Below are positions 8,228 to 16,460 of a stretch of DNA of 26,064 nucleotides, one piece after another. The stretch covers positions 1-26,064 of the IMG/VR virus record IMGVR_UViG_3300031566_000319. One strand, 5' to 3'. Made by a program: the position numbers and the translations under genes. The notes beneath the pieces were generated by a model that was not told the DNA's origin, did not search any database, and was given only the letters and a program-made list of their open reading frames with translations. This DNA comes from a virus. The first letter of the stretch is position 1. Every line of letters starts with the position of its first letter.

Positions 8228-8983
8228 TTGAGTCTCCTGCTGCTCTTCTCTAATGGCGCGGCCACAGGAACCGAATACCCGGTCACGGCCGGAGCTTCTG
8301 TGGCGACCATTTCGGAAGCAGCGGTCAGAAGCGCACTCTCTGCGACCCGGGCAACGTCCGGGTCGCTTTCGTCTGTCTCGGAGAGCGCCGTCAGGATCGG
8401 AACGGTCTCGAGATCGACCAGCGCCTCCCTGGCATCGCTGAGTGAGGTCGTTACCTCCCTCAAGGTCATGGCCCGTGGATTGTCTGACAACGTCGCCACC
8501 ATCAGCGCGGCGGCAACCCGGGCTGCGATGGCCAAGTCGAGAACCGTCGCGCAGTCCCTGGCTACGCTGTCAGAGACGGTCACGCGATCTGCAATGGCCA
8601 AGTCCCGGACGGTCGCACAGTCCTTGGGGACCTTGTCCGAGACTGTGGCCCGTGGTGCCGCCACCTTTATCCGTGCCGTCAGCGTGACGCTTGGATCGGT
8701 GTCGGAAGCCGCGACCCGTGGGGCAACGGCTATCTCCAGGACGGTAGCCCAGGCGCTGGGTGCCATCAGTGAGACCGTCGAGGGCATCTACCAGGCTGGG
8801 CTGATCCTGCGGTCGGCTGCTGACTCCGTTGCATCGGTGTCAGAGTCTGTCGCCAGGGGTGCTGTTGCTGCCACCAGGTCAGCCACCGCCACCGTTGCCA
8901 CCCTCGTGGAGTCCGCCGTCCGGGCTGGCATTGCCTTCATCCGCCGTGAGAAGCGGCCCAGCGATCCGGGTGGCCTGCCGTGA
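8228..8983 (+). CDS. Ser-rich 21/22-residue repeat protein, short form (251 aa)
   Basis: The start is the TTG at 8228, seven bases after a GCGGAGG ribosome site. The opening MSLLLLFSNGA resembles the start of other small phage tail proteins. From about residue 20 to 238 it consists of ten units of the same repeat that fills the next gene, with consensus R-[ST]-x-[SA]-x-S-[VL]-[AG]-[ST]-[LI]-S-E-[AST]-[VA]-x-R-x-A. One unit (ISETVEGIYQAGLIL) is a longer variant that recurs in the neighbour. The C-terminus (RREKRPSDPGGLP) is basic. The stop overlaps the next GTG start by four bases, so the two proteins are probably made together and may co-assemble. No family name is recognised. Confidence 0.72.
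   Translation: MSLLLLFSNGAATGTEYPVTAGASVATISEAAVRSALSATRATSGSLSSVSESAVRIGTVSRSTSASLASLSEVVTSLKVMARGLSDNVATISAAATRAAMAKSRTVAQSLATLSETVTRSAMAKSRTVAQSLGTLSETVARGAATFIRAVSVTLGSVSEAATRGATAISRTVAQALGAISETVEGIYQAGLILRSAADSVASVSESVARGAVAATRSATATVATLVESAVRAGIAFIRREKRPSDPGGLP
8285..8941 (+). repeat. Coding repeat array, about 10 units of 21/22 codons
   Basis: Ten degenerate units of 63-66 bp encode the Ser-rich repeat in the shorter protein. Two neighbouring units, both starting RTVAQSL, are nearly identical in protein but differ at many synonymous sites in DNA, so the array is old or kept diverged. Confidence 0.8.
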
Positions 8984-11900
8984 CCGAGATCACCCGCCAT
9001 CCCAGTGCATATACGGACACGACCGGCTTCAACGGTGGCTGGACAAACCCGACCAACGCCTATTCGACCAACACGACATACGCGACGATCCAGACCGGGA
9101 CCAAAGCCCGCAACCAGGAGTGGGCGACCAACTGGCGTGGCTTCGACTTCTCGGTTATCGGGTCTGGCGACACGATCGACTCGGTCGCCGTCCACGTCAT
9201 CGTCAAGGTCAGCGCGGCATGGTCGCAGGGAGAGTTCCGATCGTCGGTCTGGGAAAACGTCACCGTTGCTGCGGCCCTGACGGCTGGGACCACTGGGGCC
9301 ATCGGTCCCGATCTCCAGTACACGCAGAGCACCGCGTCGTGGCCAACCAGCGACACGGACTGGACCTACTCCCTCACCGGAACGATGCCGACGGTCGCCC
9401 AGCTCCAGGCGTCCAACTTCGGCATCCGCGTCCAGACAGCCAACGGCAACAGCGGCGCTGACAGCCTGATCAGCCTCGACGACATCTACCTGGTCGTCGA
9501 CTACTCGACTCCAGCTCAGAACCTGACCCGGACCACGTCAGATAGCGTCTCTTCGGTGTCGGCTGCCGTTGCTCGCGGCACCATGAGCGTCGGGCGTTCG
9601 ACATCTGCCTCGTTGTCCTCCATCGCGGAAGCCATCGTCGGTAGCAAGGTGCTCAACCGGATCACGTCGGCCACCGTGGCAACCCTGACCGAAGCTGCCG
9701 CGAGAACGATCACGCTGGGCAGGTCGACCAGCGCCGCCCTGGCTACTGCCAGTGAGAGCGTTGTCAGGTCCGGCACATTCAGCCGGTCGGTCCCGGTGTC
9801 CCTGGGGGCGATCACCGAAGCTGCCGTCCGATCGGCGATGGCCAAGGTCCGCACGACCGCCGACTCCATCAGCTCCTTCCTCGAAGACGTCATCGGGGAC
9901 TTCATCCCCGGAACACAGGAGATCATCGCCACCGTTGGTGATGCCCTGAGCGCCATCAGTGAGGCTGCGTCAAGGGCAACATCACCAGTTCGCACTGCGG
10001 CAGCTTCTGTGCCAACGCTGTCGGAAGCCATGGCGTCTGGAAGGCTCTTCGTCAGGACGGTTTCCGCCAGGATCTCGTTCGTCTGGGACTACCTCTTCGA
10101 GGCTGGAGCAGAGATCGAGGCCACGGTCTCGGATGCGGTTGGCACGCTTGGGGAGGCCGCGACACGAGGGACGATGGCCGTTGCCAGGTCGCTCTCCGAG
10201 ACGTTTGGCTCTCTCTCCGAGTCGATCTCGAAGCTGCTCTCGCTGGTTCGCTCGAACGCAGACTCTCTTGCGTCTTTGTCAGAGTCGGTTATCAGGAACA
10301 CGGCGTCGTTCGTCAGGTCCACGTCAGAGTCCATTGGATCTCTGTCGGAGGCTGTCGTTCGTGCGGCGGCGACCTTTTCCCGTGCGATCTCCGATGCTGT
10401 GGCATCGATCGGTGAGACAGTGGTTCGTGGAGCGTCGTCTGCCATCAGGTCGACCAGCGCATCCATCGGATCGTTGACCGAGACAGTCGCCAGGGCTGCT
10501 GGGACGTTCACGAGATCCGTGCCGCAGTCCATGGGCTCGATCAGTGAAGCCGTTGTGCGCGGCGCGGTTGCGGCTGTCAGAACTTTGTCTGACAGCGTTT
10601 CGTCCATCACCGCAGCCGTCGTCAGGGCGTCATCCACTTTCACTCGCTCGACGTCAGCCTCTCTTGCCACCCTGTCGGAGTCCGTCGCCAAGGCATCGCA
10701 GATCCTGCGGAGTACATCTGCTTCCCTTGCGTCCATCACGGAGTCCGTGGTCAGGGGCGCGATGTCGAAGGTGCGAAGCACATCCGACTCCGTCCCTGCT
10801 ATTTCGGAAGCAGTGGCCAGGGTCATCGGGTTCGCCAGGACGACATCGGCTGCCATCGCATCGATCTCTGAGGCTGCGACCAGGGGCGCGATGTCCGTGG
10901 CCAGGACGGTCGGGGATGCGATCAGCAGCATCACCGAGCTGGTGTTCACCGCTGGCAATCTCATCACCAGGTCGGCGGATGCCGCGATCAGCTCCATCAG
11001 TGAGAGCGTGGCTCGAGCTGCCATGGCGGTCTCGAGGAGCACTTCCGACAGCCTCTCGACGTTGGTGGAGACAGCCACCAGGGCTGCCATGGCAAAGGTG
11101 CGTTCACTAAGCGACTCCGTTGCCACCCTTAGTGAAGCCCTCGTGCGCGGGGCCTTTAGCAAGGTCAGGTCGGCTGCGGATAGCATCTCGACGGTGGGAG
11201 AGCAGGCTTCCCGGAGCTCCATGCTCGTGCTCCGCTCGTGGTCTGACTCCATCGGATCTGTCGCAGAGTCTGCGACCAGGGGGGCTCTTGCTGCCTCTCG
11301 ATCCGTTCCGCAGGCCGTCGAGTCGATCTCAGAGACAGTCACCAGGGCTGGGTCATTCGTTCGCTCGGCGACGGCTTCCATCGCGTCCATCGTTGAGACA
11401 GTTGTCCGGTCCGGGATGGCCAAGGTCAGGGATGCTGCTGATTCCGTGACTCTGATCTCCGAAACGGTGACCAGGATCGCGGCGGTGGCTAGGTCGCTTG
11501 CTGACACCGTGACGTCGGTGAGCGAGACCGTTCTCCGTGGCGCGATGGCCAAGATCCGCTCCGCTGCTGACTCCGTCTCATCGATGACGGAGGCTGTAGC
11601 CCGCTCTGCCATGTCCATTGCAAGATTGGCATCGCAGTCTCTGGGCTCGATCTCGGAGACAGTTGCCAGGCAGGCAATCTCGGTCGTCCGGTCCGCATCG
11701 GACACCATCGGGTCGTTGGCCGAGGTTGTCTCTCGAGCCACGATGGCAGTTGCTCGCTCCGCCTCCGCCTCGATCGCGTCGGTGCTGGAGAGCATTACCA
11801 GCTCTGCCCTGATCTCGAGAGTGGCTACTGCCGCCATCTCATCACTGAGTGAGGCACCCACAAGGATTGCCACGGTTTCCCGGTCCATCGGAGAGTCTAT

Positions 11901-14064
11901 TGGGACCCTGGCGGAGACGGTGTTCTCGGCAGGCAACCTCCTCGTTCGGACGGCTGCTGAAGCTATCGATACGGTCTCTGAGGCCTTGATCAGGGCCTCG
12001 ACGTCCGTTACTCGATCGGCTGCAGAAGCCGTAGGTTTGGTATCTGAGGCGGTTGGTCGATCTCTGGCGACGGTCAGAACGGCTGTAGCCTCGATCGCTT
12101 CGGTCGTGGAGTCCGTTATCCGGACCACCTCGGTCTACCGCCTGGCCAGTGATGCACTTTCGACGCTCACTGAGTCCGTGGTCAGAGGCTCGACTGCAGT
12201 GGTGCGAGCCACATCAGATGCCGTGTCGTCCATCTCTGAGGCTGTGGTCAGGACGGTTGGCCTGGTCATCAGGTCAATGTCCGAGACTGTCGCATCGGTG
12301 AACGAGACGGCGTCCAGGTTGCTCTCCATGACGCGGTCACTCGCCTCCTCTTTGGGATCCATCAGCGAGAACGCCGCCCGCCTGCTGTCCACTGTCCGCA
12401 CGGTCGCTGACTCTGTTCCCTCCCTAGCAGAGTCAGCGGTTCGCTCTGCAATGGCGGTCGCCAGAAGCGTCGCCGAGAGCATCGGATCGATCTCGGAAAG
12501 CATCGCAAGGCAAGCCATCGCCGTTGTCCGTTTGATGTCCGACGGAGTCTCGAGCCTCTCTGAAGCCATTGCGCGCGCGACCATGTCGGTTGTCCGCAGC
12601 GCCACGTCCTCAATCTCCTCGATGACAGAGACCACCGCGAGTTCCGCCTACATCCCCAGAGCAGTCGCCAGCGCCATCTCATCGGTGAGCGAGGTGGTCA
12701 CCAGGGTGGCCACGGAGATGAGATCAGTCTCCGACGTCATTGCCTCGTTGTCCGAGGTGGTGTTCCAGGGTCTGGCAGGGCTCATCACCAGGGCCGTGAG
12801 TGACAGCGTGGAGACCATCTCAGAGTCCCTGAGCCGCGCCTCGATGGGTGTCACTAGAGCCGTATCCGATGCCGTGAGCTCCATCTTCGAGGCTGTCGCC
12901 AAGGTGATGTCTTCCGCTAGAACGGCGGTGGCTTCGATCGGTTCGATCGTCGAGTCTCCGTCGAGGATCGCCGAAGTCTTCAGGTCTGCTGGCGACGTCG
13001 TCTCGTTTGCCTCCGAGACAGTGGTGCGGGCGTCGATGTCGGCGCTGAGGTTCGTTGGGGACTCTGTCTCCGGGATCTCGGAAGATGTATCAAGATCGCT
13101 TGGGACGATTGTGCGATCGGCGGCTGAGGTGCTGGGGTCGATCAGCGAGTCGGTTGCGAGGATCGCGACCAACGCCAGGTCGATGGCTGACTCCATCCCG
13201 TCCGTATCGGAAGCTGTGGTCCGTGGGGCGATGGTTGTGTCCAGGGCCGCCGCTGAGAGCATTTCCACGATCATCGACTTCGTCTCAACCGGCGCGCAGT
13301 ACATCGTCAGGTCGGTGACGGACAGCTTGTCCTCCTTGGCAGAGGCTGTTGTCAGGTCTGGTGATTGGGTCAGGTCCTCGAACGATGTCTTGGAATGGGC
13401 CAGCGAGTCCGTGTCCAGGGTCGCCGACAAGGTGAGGTTCGCCGCGTCCTCCATCGGCTCCATCCTCGAGGATGTCTTTGGGGAGTTCACCAGCGGTGCG
13501 GTTCACCTGATCCGCAGCGTGGCCGATGCGATCGAGTCCCTCGCAGAGTCAGTGTCCGGATCCTTCACCATCCAGCGGGTTGTGTCGGACACGGTCGGGG
13601 CGATCTCGACTGCCGTCGATCGAACGCTCGGTGCCGCCAGGTCGGCTGCTGACAGCATCTCGAGCATCGCGGCGTCGGTGGTCAGGTCGGGCTCGTTCTA
13701 CCGATCCACATCAGAAGCAATCGCTTCCATCTCAGAAGTAGCCGCACGTTATGGCGCGGTACTAGCACGGTATGCGACCGATCTCGTTTCACCGATGACA
13801 GAGGCTGTCAGCAGGGGCGGTAACGCGCTCTTCCGGACCGTCGACGATTCGATTGGCTCCATCGGTGAAGCAGCTTGGCGTCTGGGAACTCGGGCTCGAG
13901 CGATCATCATTCGCGAGGCCAAGGCATCAGCGACCATCATTCGTGCAGTGCCTTCAGCCGGGATCCTGCGCGTCAGCAAGGCCGTAAGCACGATCATCAG
14001 ACGACGCGGTACAACCACCATCGTCCGCGAAGACAAGCCTTCAGGAGGGATCGAACGTGAGTGA
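8980..14064 (+). CDS. Giant Ser-rich repeat fibre protein (1694 aa)
   Basis: The GTG start overlaps the previous stop. Residues 1-183 form a beta-sandwich-like N-terminal domain (SVIGSGDTIDSVAVHVIVKV, FGIRVQTANGNSGADSLISL, DIYLVVDY), a type common in phage fibres. Residues 184-1639 are about 67 consecutive units of 21 or 22 residues with consensus R-S-x-S-D-S-[VIL]-x-S-[IL]-S-E-[AST]-V-[VA]-R-x-A-M. Hydrophobic positions 3, 7, 10, 14, 18 and 21 are spaced 4-3-4-4-3-4, and R1/D5 and E12/R16 are i,i+4 pairs. This fits a long helical coiled coil of heptads (21) and hendecads (22). Seven longer or aromatic units interrupt it. The last 55 residues are basic and Ile/Arg-rich. It lies far upstream of the tail tube and chaperone genes, so a fibre fits better than a tape measure. 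Confidence 0.8.
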   Translation: MTEITRHPSAYTDTTGFNGGWTNPTNAYSTNTTYATIQTGTKARNQEWATNWRGFDFSVIGSGDTIDSVAVHVIVKVSAAWSQGEFRSSVWENVTVAAALTAGTTGAIGPDLQYTQSTASWPTSDTDWTYSLTGTMPTVAQLQASNFGIRVQTANGNSGADSLISLDDIYLVVDYSTPAQNLTRTTSDSVSSVSAAVARGTMSVGRSTSASLSSIAEAIVGSKVLNRITSATVATLTEAAARTITLGRSTSAALATASESVVRSGTFSRSVPVSLGAITEAAVRSAMAKVRTTADSISSFLEDVIGDFIPGTQEIIATVGDALSAISEAASRATSPVRTAAASVPTLSEAMASGRLFVRTVSARISFVWDYLFEAGAEIEATVSDAVGTLGEAATRGTMAVARSLSETFGSLSESISKLLSLVRSNADSLASLSESVIRNTASFVRSTSESIGSLSEAVVRAAATFSRAISDAVASIGETVVRGASSAIRSTSASIGSLTETVARAAGTFTRSVPQSMGSISEAVVRGAVAAVRTLSDSVSSITAAVVRASSTFTRSTSASLATLSESVAKASQILRSTSASLASITESVVRGAMSKVRSTSDSVPAISEAVARVIGFARTTSAAIASISEAATRGAMSVARTVGDAISSITELVFTAGNLITRSADAAISSISESVARAAMAVSRSTSDSLSTLVETATRAAMAKVRSLSDSVATLSEALVRGAFSKVRSAADSISTVGEQASRSSMLVLRSWSDSIGSVAESATRGALAASRSVPQAVESISETVTRAGSFVRSATASIASIVETVVRSGMAKVRDAADSVTLISETVTRIAAVARSLADTVTSVSETVLRGAMAKIRSAADSVSSMTEAVARSAMSIARLASQSLGSISETVARQAISVVRSASDTIGSLAEVVSRATMAVARSASASIASVLESITSSALISRVATAAISSLSEAPTRIATVSRSIGESIGTLAETVFSAGNLLVRTAAEAIDTVSEALIRASTSVTRSAAEAVGLVSEAVGRSLATVRTAVASIASVVESVIRTTSVYRLASDALSTLTESVVRGSTAVVRATSDAVSSISEAVVRTVGLVIRSMSETVASVNETASRLLSMTRSLASSLGSISENAARLLSTVRTVADSVPSLAESAVRSAMAVARSVAESIGSISESIARQAIAVVRLMSDGVSSLSEAIARATMSVVRSATSSISSMTETTASSAYIPRAVASAISSVSEVVTRVATEMRSVSDVIASLSEVVFQGLAGLITRAVSDSVETISESLSRASMGVTRAVSDAVSSIFEAVAKVMSSARTAVASIGSIVESPSRIAEVFRSAGDVVSFASETVVRASMSALRFVGDSVSGISEDVSRSLGTIVRSAAEVLGSISESVARIATNARSMADSIPSVSEAVVRGAMVVSRAAAESISTIIDFVSTGAQYIVRSVTDSLSSLAEAVVRSGDWVRSSNDVLEWASESVSRVADKVRFAASSIGSILEDVFGEFTSGAVHLIRSVADAIESLAESVSGSFTIQRVVSDTVGAISTAVDRTLGAARSAADSISSIAASVVRSGSFYRSTSEAIASISEVAARYGAVLARYATDLVSPMTEAVSRGGNALFRTVDDSIGSIGEAAWRLGTRARAIIIREAKASATIIRAVPSAGILRVSKAVSTIIRRRGTTTIVREDKPSGGIERE
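9529..13896 (+). repeat. Coding repeat array, about 67 units of 21/22 codons
   Basis: The array runs from residue 184 to 1639 of the giant fibre. Dividing it at each repeat-initial Arg (or its replacement) gives 67 units: mostly 21 or 22 residues, with outliers of 25, 23 and 26 at units 6, 50 and 61. DNA copies are strongly diverged at synonymous sites. Units 13, 15 and 17 share a TF[ST] ending, giving a local two-unit period, and units 33-41 resemble units 46-54. Confidence 0.85.
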
Positions 14065-14410
14065 GATCGTCGCCCAGCGTGGCGATAACGAGACCTACGA
14101 CCTCACGGTCGTAGACGCTTCGGGGGTGGCGATCGACCTGACGTCCTACACCCTGAAGTTCACCATCAAGGTCAACGCGAAGGACAAGCACTACATCGTC
14201 CAGAAGACAACCGGAAGCGGGATCACCCTGCTCGACCAGGGGGCTCCTGCGACCAAGGGCATGGCAACCATCGCCCTGCTCCCGGCAGACACCGCCAAGC
14301 TCGTTGCCCCCAAGACCCTCTACTTCGATGTGGAGATGACATCCGACAGTGACATCGTGACCACGGTCGTGGACGGCGACTTCTCGCTCCTGGCCGACAT
14401 CACTCGATAG
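14057..14410 (+). CDS. BppU-like N-terminal domain protein (117 aa)
   Basis: The GTG start, seven bases after AGGAGGG, overlaps the giant fibre gene by eight bases. The whole protein matches a small beta domain widely found at the start of baseplate and fibre proteins: QRGDNETYDLTVVDASG, then DLTSYTLKFTIK, a G-x-A-T-I-A-L-x-P-A-D-T strand, YFDVEM, and VVDGDFSLLADIT. In BppU-type proteins this domain docks a fibre to the tail tip. Here it stands alone, so it may be an adaptor for the neighbouring fibres. The fold assignment is fairly sure; the docking partner is inference. Confidence 0.77.
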   Translation: MSEIVAQRGDNETYDLTVVDASGVAIDLTSYTLKFTIKVNAKDKHYIVQKTTGSGITLLDQGAPATKGMATIALLPADTAKLVAPKTLYFDVEMTSDSDIVTTVVDGDFSLLADITR

Positions 14411-14423
14411 AAGGGAGACAGTC

Positions 14424-15173
14424 TTGGCAGCCTCTGTTCCTACGGTCGTAGACGAGACATCGGGCCTCTGGTACCGACCGTCCGTTGTCGGCGATCTCAA
14501 GATGCTTCGCGAGGTGGAGTCCGCTTACGACAAGCTGCCCATCAAGGATGACGACGTGTTCCTCGATCTCGGGGCGCATGTCGGTGCAGCCAGCATGTTC
14601 GCCCTCAAGCGTGGGGCAGCGAAGGTCATTGCAGTCGAGCCCGACCCGTCCAACCTCGAGCTTCTGCACCGCAACCTGGACGGTTCCAACGTCCAGATCA
14701 TTGAGGCTGCGGTGGGAGACAGAAGCGGGACCACGATGCTCTACACGAGGGCATCGAAGCCGCATCTCTCGACCACCGAGAGCAACGAGCCTGGTCGTGA
14801 GGCGATCGAGGTCTCGGTCATTGCATTGGGCGATCTGCTGCGGCGCTACCGGCCGACCATCCTCAAGTGCGACATCGAGTTCGGGGAGTACGCGCTGACG
14901 CGTCTCGGGAAGCTGAGCCCGACCATCCGCGCTGTGGCAATCGAGATCCACATTCGCTATGACCTCGTCTTCGACTCTGCCAGCCAGTCTGATACTGCAC
15001 TGCGTATCAAGCGGCGGGAGGCGTTGACCCTGGTCGACACGATCGAGGCCCAGGGCTTCACCCGCGTCGCCTACAGGACCAAGGAGTACCCCGGTCCGAG
15101 GGTCACCGACGACACCGGACTTCCTCCTGACACTGCTTCCATCGAAGGTGTTTGGGTTCGATCGGAGGACTAG
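14424..15173 (+). CDS. FkbM-family SAM-dependent methyltransferase (249 aa)
   Basis: The TTG start follows AAGGGAG by six bases. Motif I is VFLDLGAHVGAAS (residues 45-57), the acidic end of strand 2 is VIAVEPDPSNLELL (68-81), and motif III-like IIEAAVGDRSG follows. The KCDIEFGEY segment near residue 158 corresponds to the K-x-D-x-E-G-x-E signature of FkbM methyltransferases. These usually O-methylate sugars or small molecules. It is the first gene of a five-kilobase cassette of sugar enzymes, so a glycan on the virion or cell surface is the likely substrate (inference). Confidence 0.85.
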   Translation: MAASVPTVVDETSGLWYRPSVVGDLKMLREVESAYDKLPIKDDDVFLDLGAHVGAASMFALKRGAAKVIAVEPDPSNLELLHRNLDGSNVQIIEAAVGDRSGTTMLYTRASKPHLSTTESNEPGREAIEVSVIALGDLLRRYRPTILKCDIEFGEYALTRLGKLSPTIRAVAIEIHIRYDLVFDSASQSDTALRIKRREALTLVDTIEAQGFTRVAYRTKEYPGPRVTDDTGLPPDTASIEGVWVRSED

Positions 15174-15174
15174 G

Positions 15175-15846
15175 GTGCGGGTCGTCATTTTGGCTGGCTC
15201 TGATCCAGCGGTTGAGAGCGCCCGATGGCGTAACCATATGGGTGTGCCTCGTCACCTGGCACCGATCGACGGTGAGCCGATCCTGTATCACACCGTCAGG
15301 CAACTGGATGGTCATGACATCTATGTTGTCGGGCCTGATGACGACCGCTACCGCATTCCAGGAACGACGCTGTTCATTCCGACCATCACGCCATCCAACC
15401 TTTGGGCGGACCCCCTCTTGCACAACCGGTCACTTCGTGACCCTGATGGACGGACTGTTGTCCTGTGTGGTGACACATGGTTCTCGGACGATGGGATGTC
15501 CAGGATCCTGAACTACAACGAGCGGGAGTGGCGGTTCTTCTGTCGGTTCGGAGCCAGCAAGATGACGGGCTGCCTTTGGGGCGATATCTGGGGGCATTCA
15601 TTCTGGCCCGAGCATGTCGAGCGTCATGACGATCGTCTGCGCTACGTCATGGACCTGTTCACCTCGAAGGTCATCAGCCGCAACGGGTTCTGGGAGCACT
15701 ATCGCGCTATGGCGGGTGCGACCGGTCGCGATGTGGACTGCCATCGCAATCTCGGCATGGTGACCGAGATCGATGATTGGACCGAGGACTTCGATTTCGC
15801 CGAGGATTACGACAAGTACATCGCGAGGCGGGCTGAGCTTCTGTGA
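15175..15846 (+). CDS. Nucleotidyltransferase-like GT-A fold protein (223 aa)
   Basis: The GTG at 15175 is preferred to the in-frame GTG at 15148 because CGGAGG lies seven bases before it and it starts right after the methyltransferase stop. The N-terminus MRVVILAGSDP, then PRHLAPIDGEPILYHTVRQL, follows the NTP-transferase pattern (L-A-G...P-K-x-L-x-x-I-x-G-x-P-[IL]-[IL]). In place of the lysine it has RHL. VVLCGDTWFSDD holds the expected metal-binding Asp. It may make a nucleotide-sugar for the glycosyltransferases that follow, or be a diverged transferase itself. The C-terminus overlaps the next start by four bases. Confidence 0.7.
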   Translation: MRVVILAGSDPAVESARWRNHMGVPRHLAPIDGEPILYHTVRQLDGHDIYVVGPDDDRYRIPGTTLFIPTITPSNLWADPLLHNRSLRDPDGRTVVLCGDTWFSDDGMSRILNYNEREWRFFCRFGASKMTGCLWGDIWGHSFWPEHVERHDDRLRYVMDLFTSKVISRNGFWEHYRAMAGATGRDVDCHRNLGMVTEIDDWTEDFDFAEDYDKYIARRAELL

Positions 15847-16460
15847 TCAGCGTCATCATCCCGACCTACAACCGGGCGAAGCTTCTGGTCGAACGGTCGA
15901 TCCCATCGGTCCTCGCCCAGACCAACAAGGACTGGGAGCTCCTGATCGTTGGTGATGGAACGGACGACGAGACGGTCGAGGCCCTTGATCACCTCGATGT
16001 TCCGTTCAGGTTCTGGAACCTGGCCCATGATCGCTACCCCAGCAATCATGACCAGGCCTGGGGCATGTACGGACTGACGGCGCTCAACTTCGGTCTCGAC
16101 TGGGCCAAGGGAGAGTGGATCAGCGTCATCAACGATGACGACGAGTACACGCCCGACAACCACGAAGTTCTACTGGCGGAAGCCAAGAAAACCGGGTCGG
16201 ACTTCATCTATGGGATGAGCGACACCTGGAAGAACGGAGTCCGGACGGGACAGCTCTACGGCAAGGTCCCTCCTGGTGACGGGTCCGTGACCCAGGGTTC
16301 CTACATCTACCGTCGCAGTCTGGAGTACCGCTACCGGCATGACTGCTACAGCCGGGGGCTGAACGGTGATGCCGACATGTGGGTCAGGATGAGAAACGCA
16401 GGAGTGACGTTCGCCTTCCTGCCCAGAGTTGTCCATCACTATCACAGGAGCTTTCCGTGA
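15843..16460 (+). CDS. Family 2 glycosyltransferase (205 aa)
   Basis: The GTG start sits in a GTGA overlap. The protein begins with the classic GT2 signature ISVIIPTYNRAKLL, followed by SVLAQTNKDWELLIVGDGTDDET. The metal-binding motif is NDDDEY (residues 97-102) after the ISVI strand. ADMWVRMRNAG near the C-terminus fits the acceptor-side motif. At 205 residues it is a compact, single-domain GT-A enzyme without membrane segments, so it probably acts in the cytoplasm on a nucleotide-sugar donor. Acceptor and sugar are unknown; virion proteins or host glycans are candidates. Confidence 0.88.
   Translation: MISVIIPTYNRAKLLVERSIPSVLAQTNKDWELLIVGDGTDDETVEALDHLDVPFRFWNLAHDRYPSNHDQAWGMYGLTALNFGLDWAKGEWISVINDDDEYTPDNHEVLLAEAKKTGSDFIYGMSDTWKNGVRTGQLYGKVPPGDGSVTQGSYIYRRSLEYRYRHDCYSRGLNGDADMWVRMRNAGVTFAFLPRVVHHYHRSFP

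Noticed and set aside
10089-12128. Antisense open frame of 679 codons through the fibre repeats
   Set aside because: It is the mirror of repeated Ser/Ala/Val/Arg codons, which lack stops in reverse. It has no ribosome site or family resemblance, and the + strand frame is unmistakable. The same holds for the antisense frame at 12648-13490.
8285-13896. CRISPR or non-coding tandem repeat array
   Set aside because: The periodicity is at protein level only; the DNA units are diverged, have no spacers and stay in one open frame.
8980-14064. Tape measure protein identity for the 1694-residue protein
   Set aside because: Its length and helical repeats would fit, but it lies upstream of the capsid gene among adhesins and has a fibre-type N-terminal domain. 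The chaperone at the window end places the tape measure downstream.
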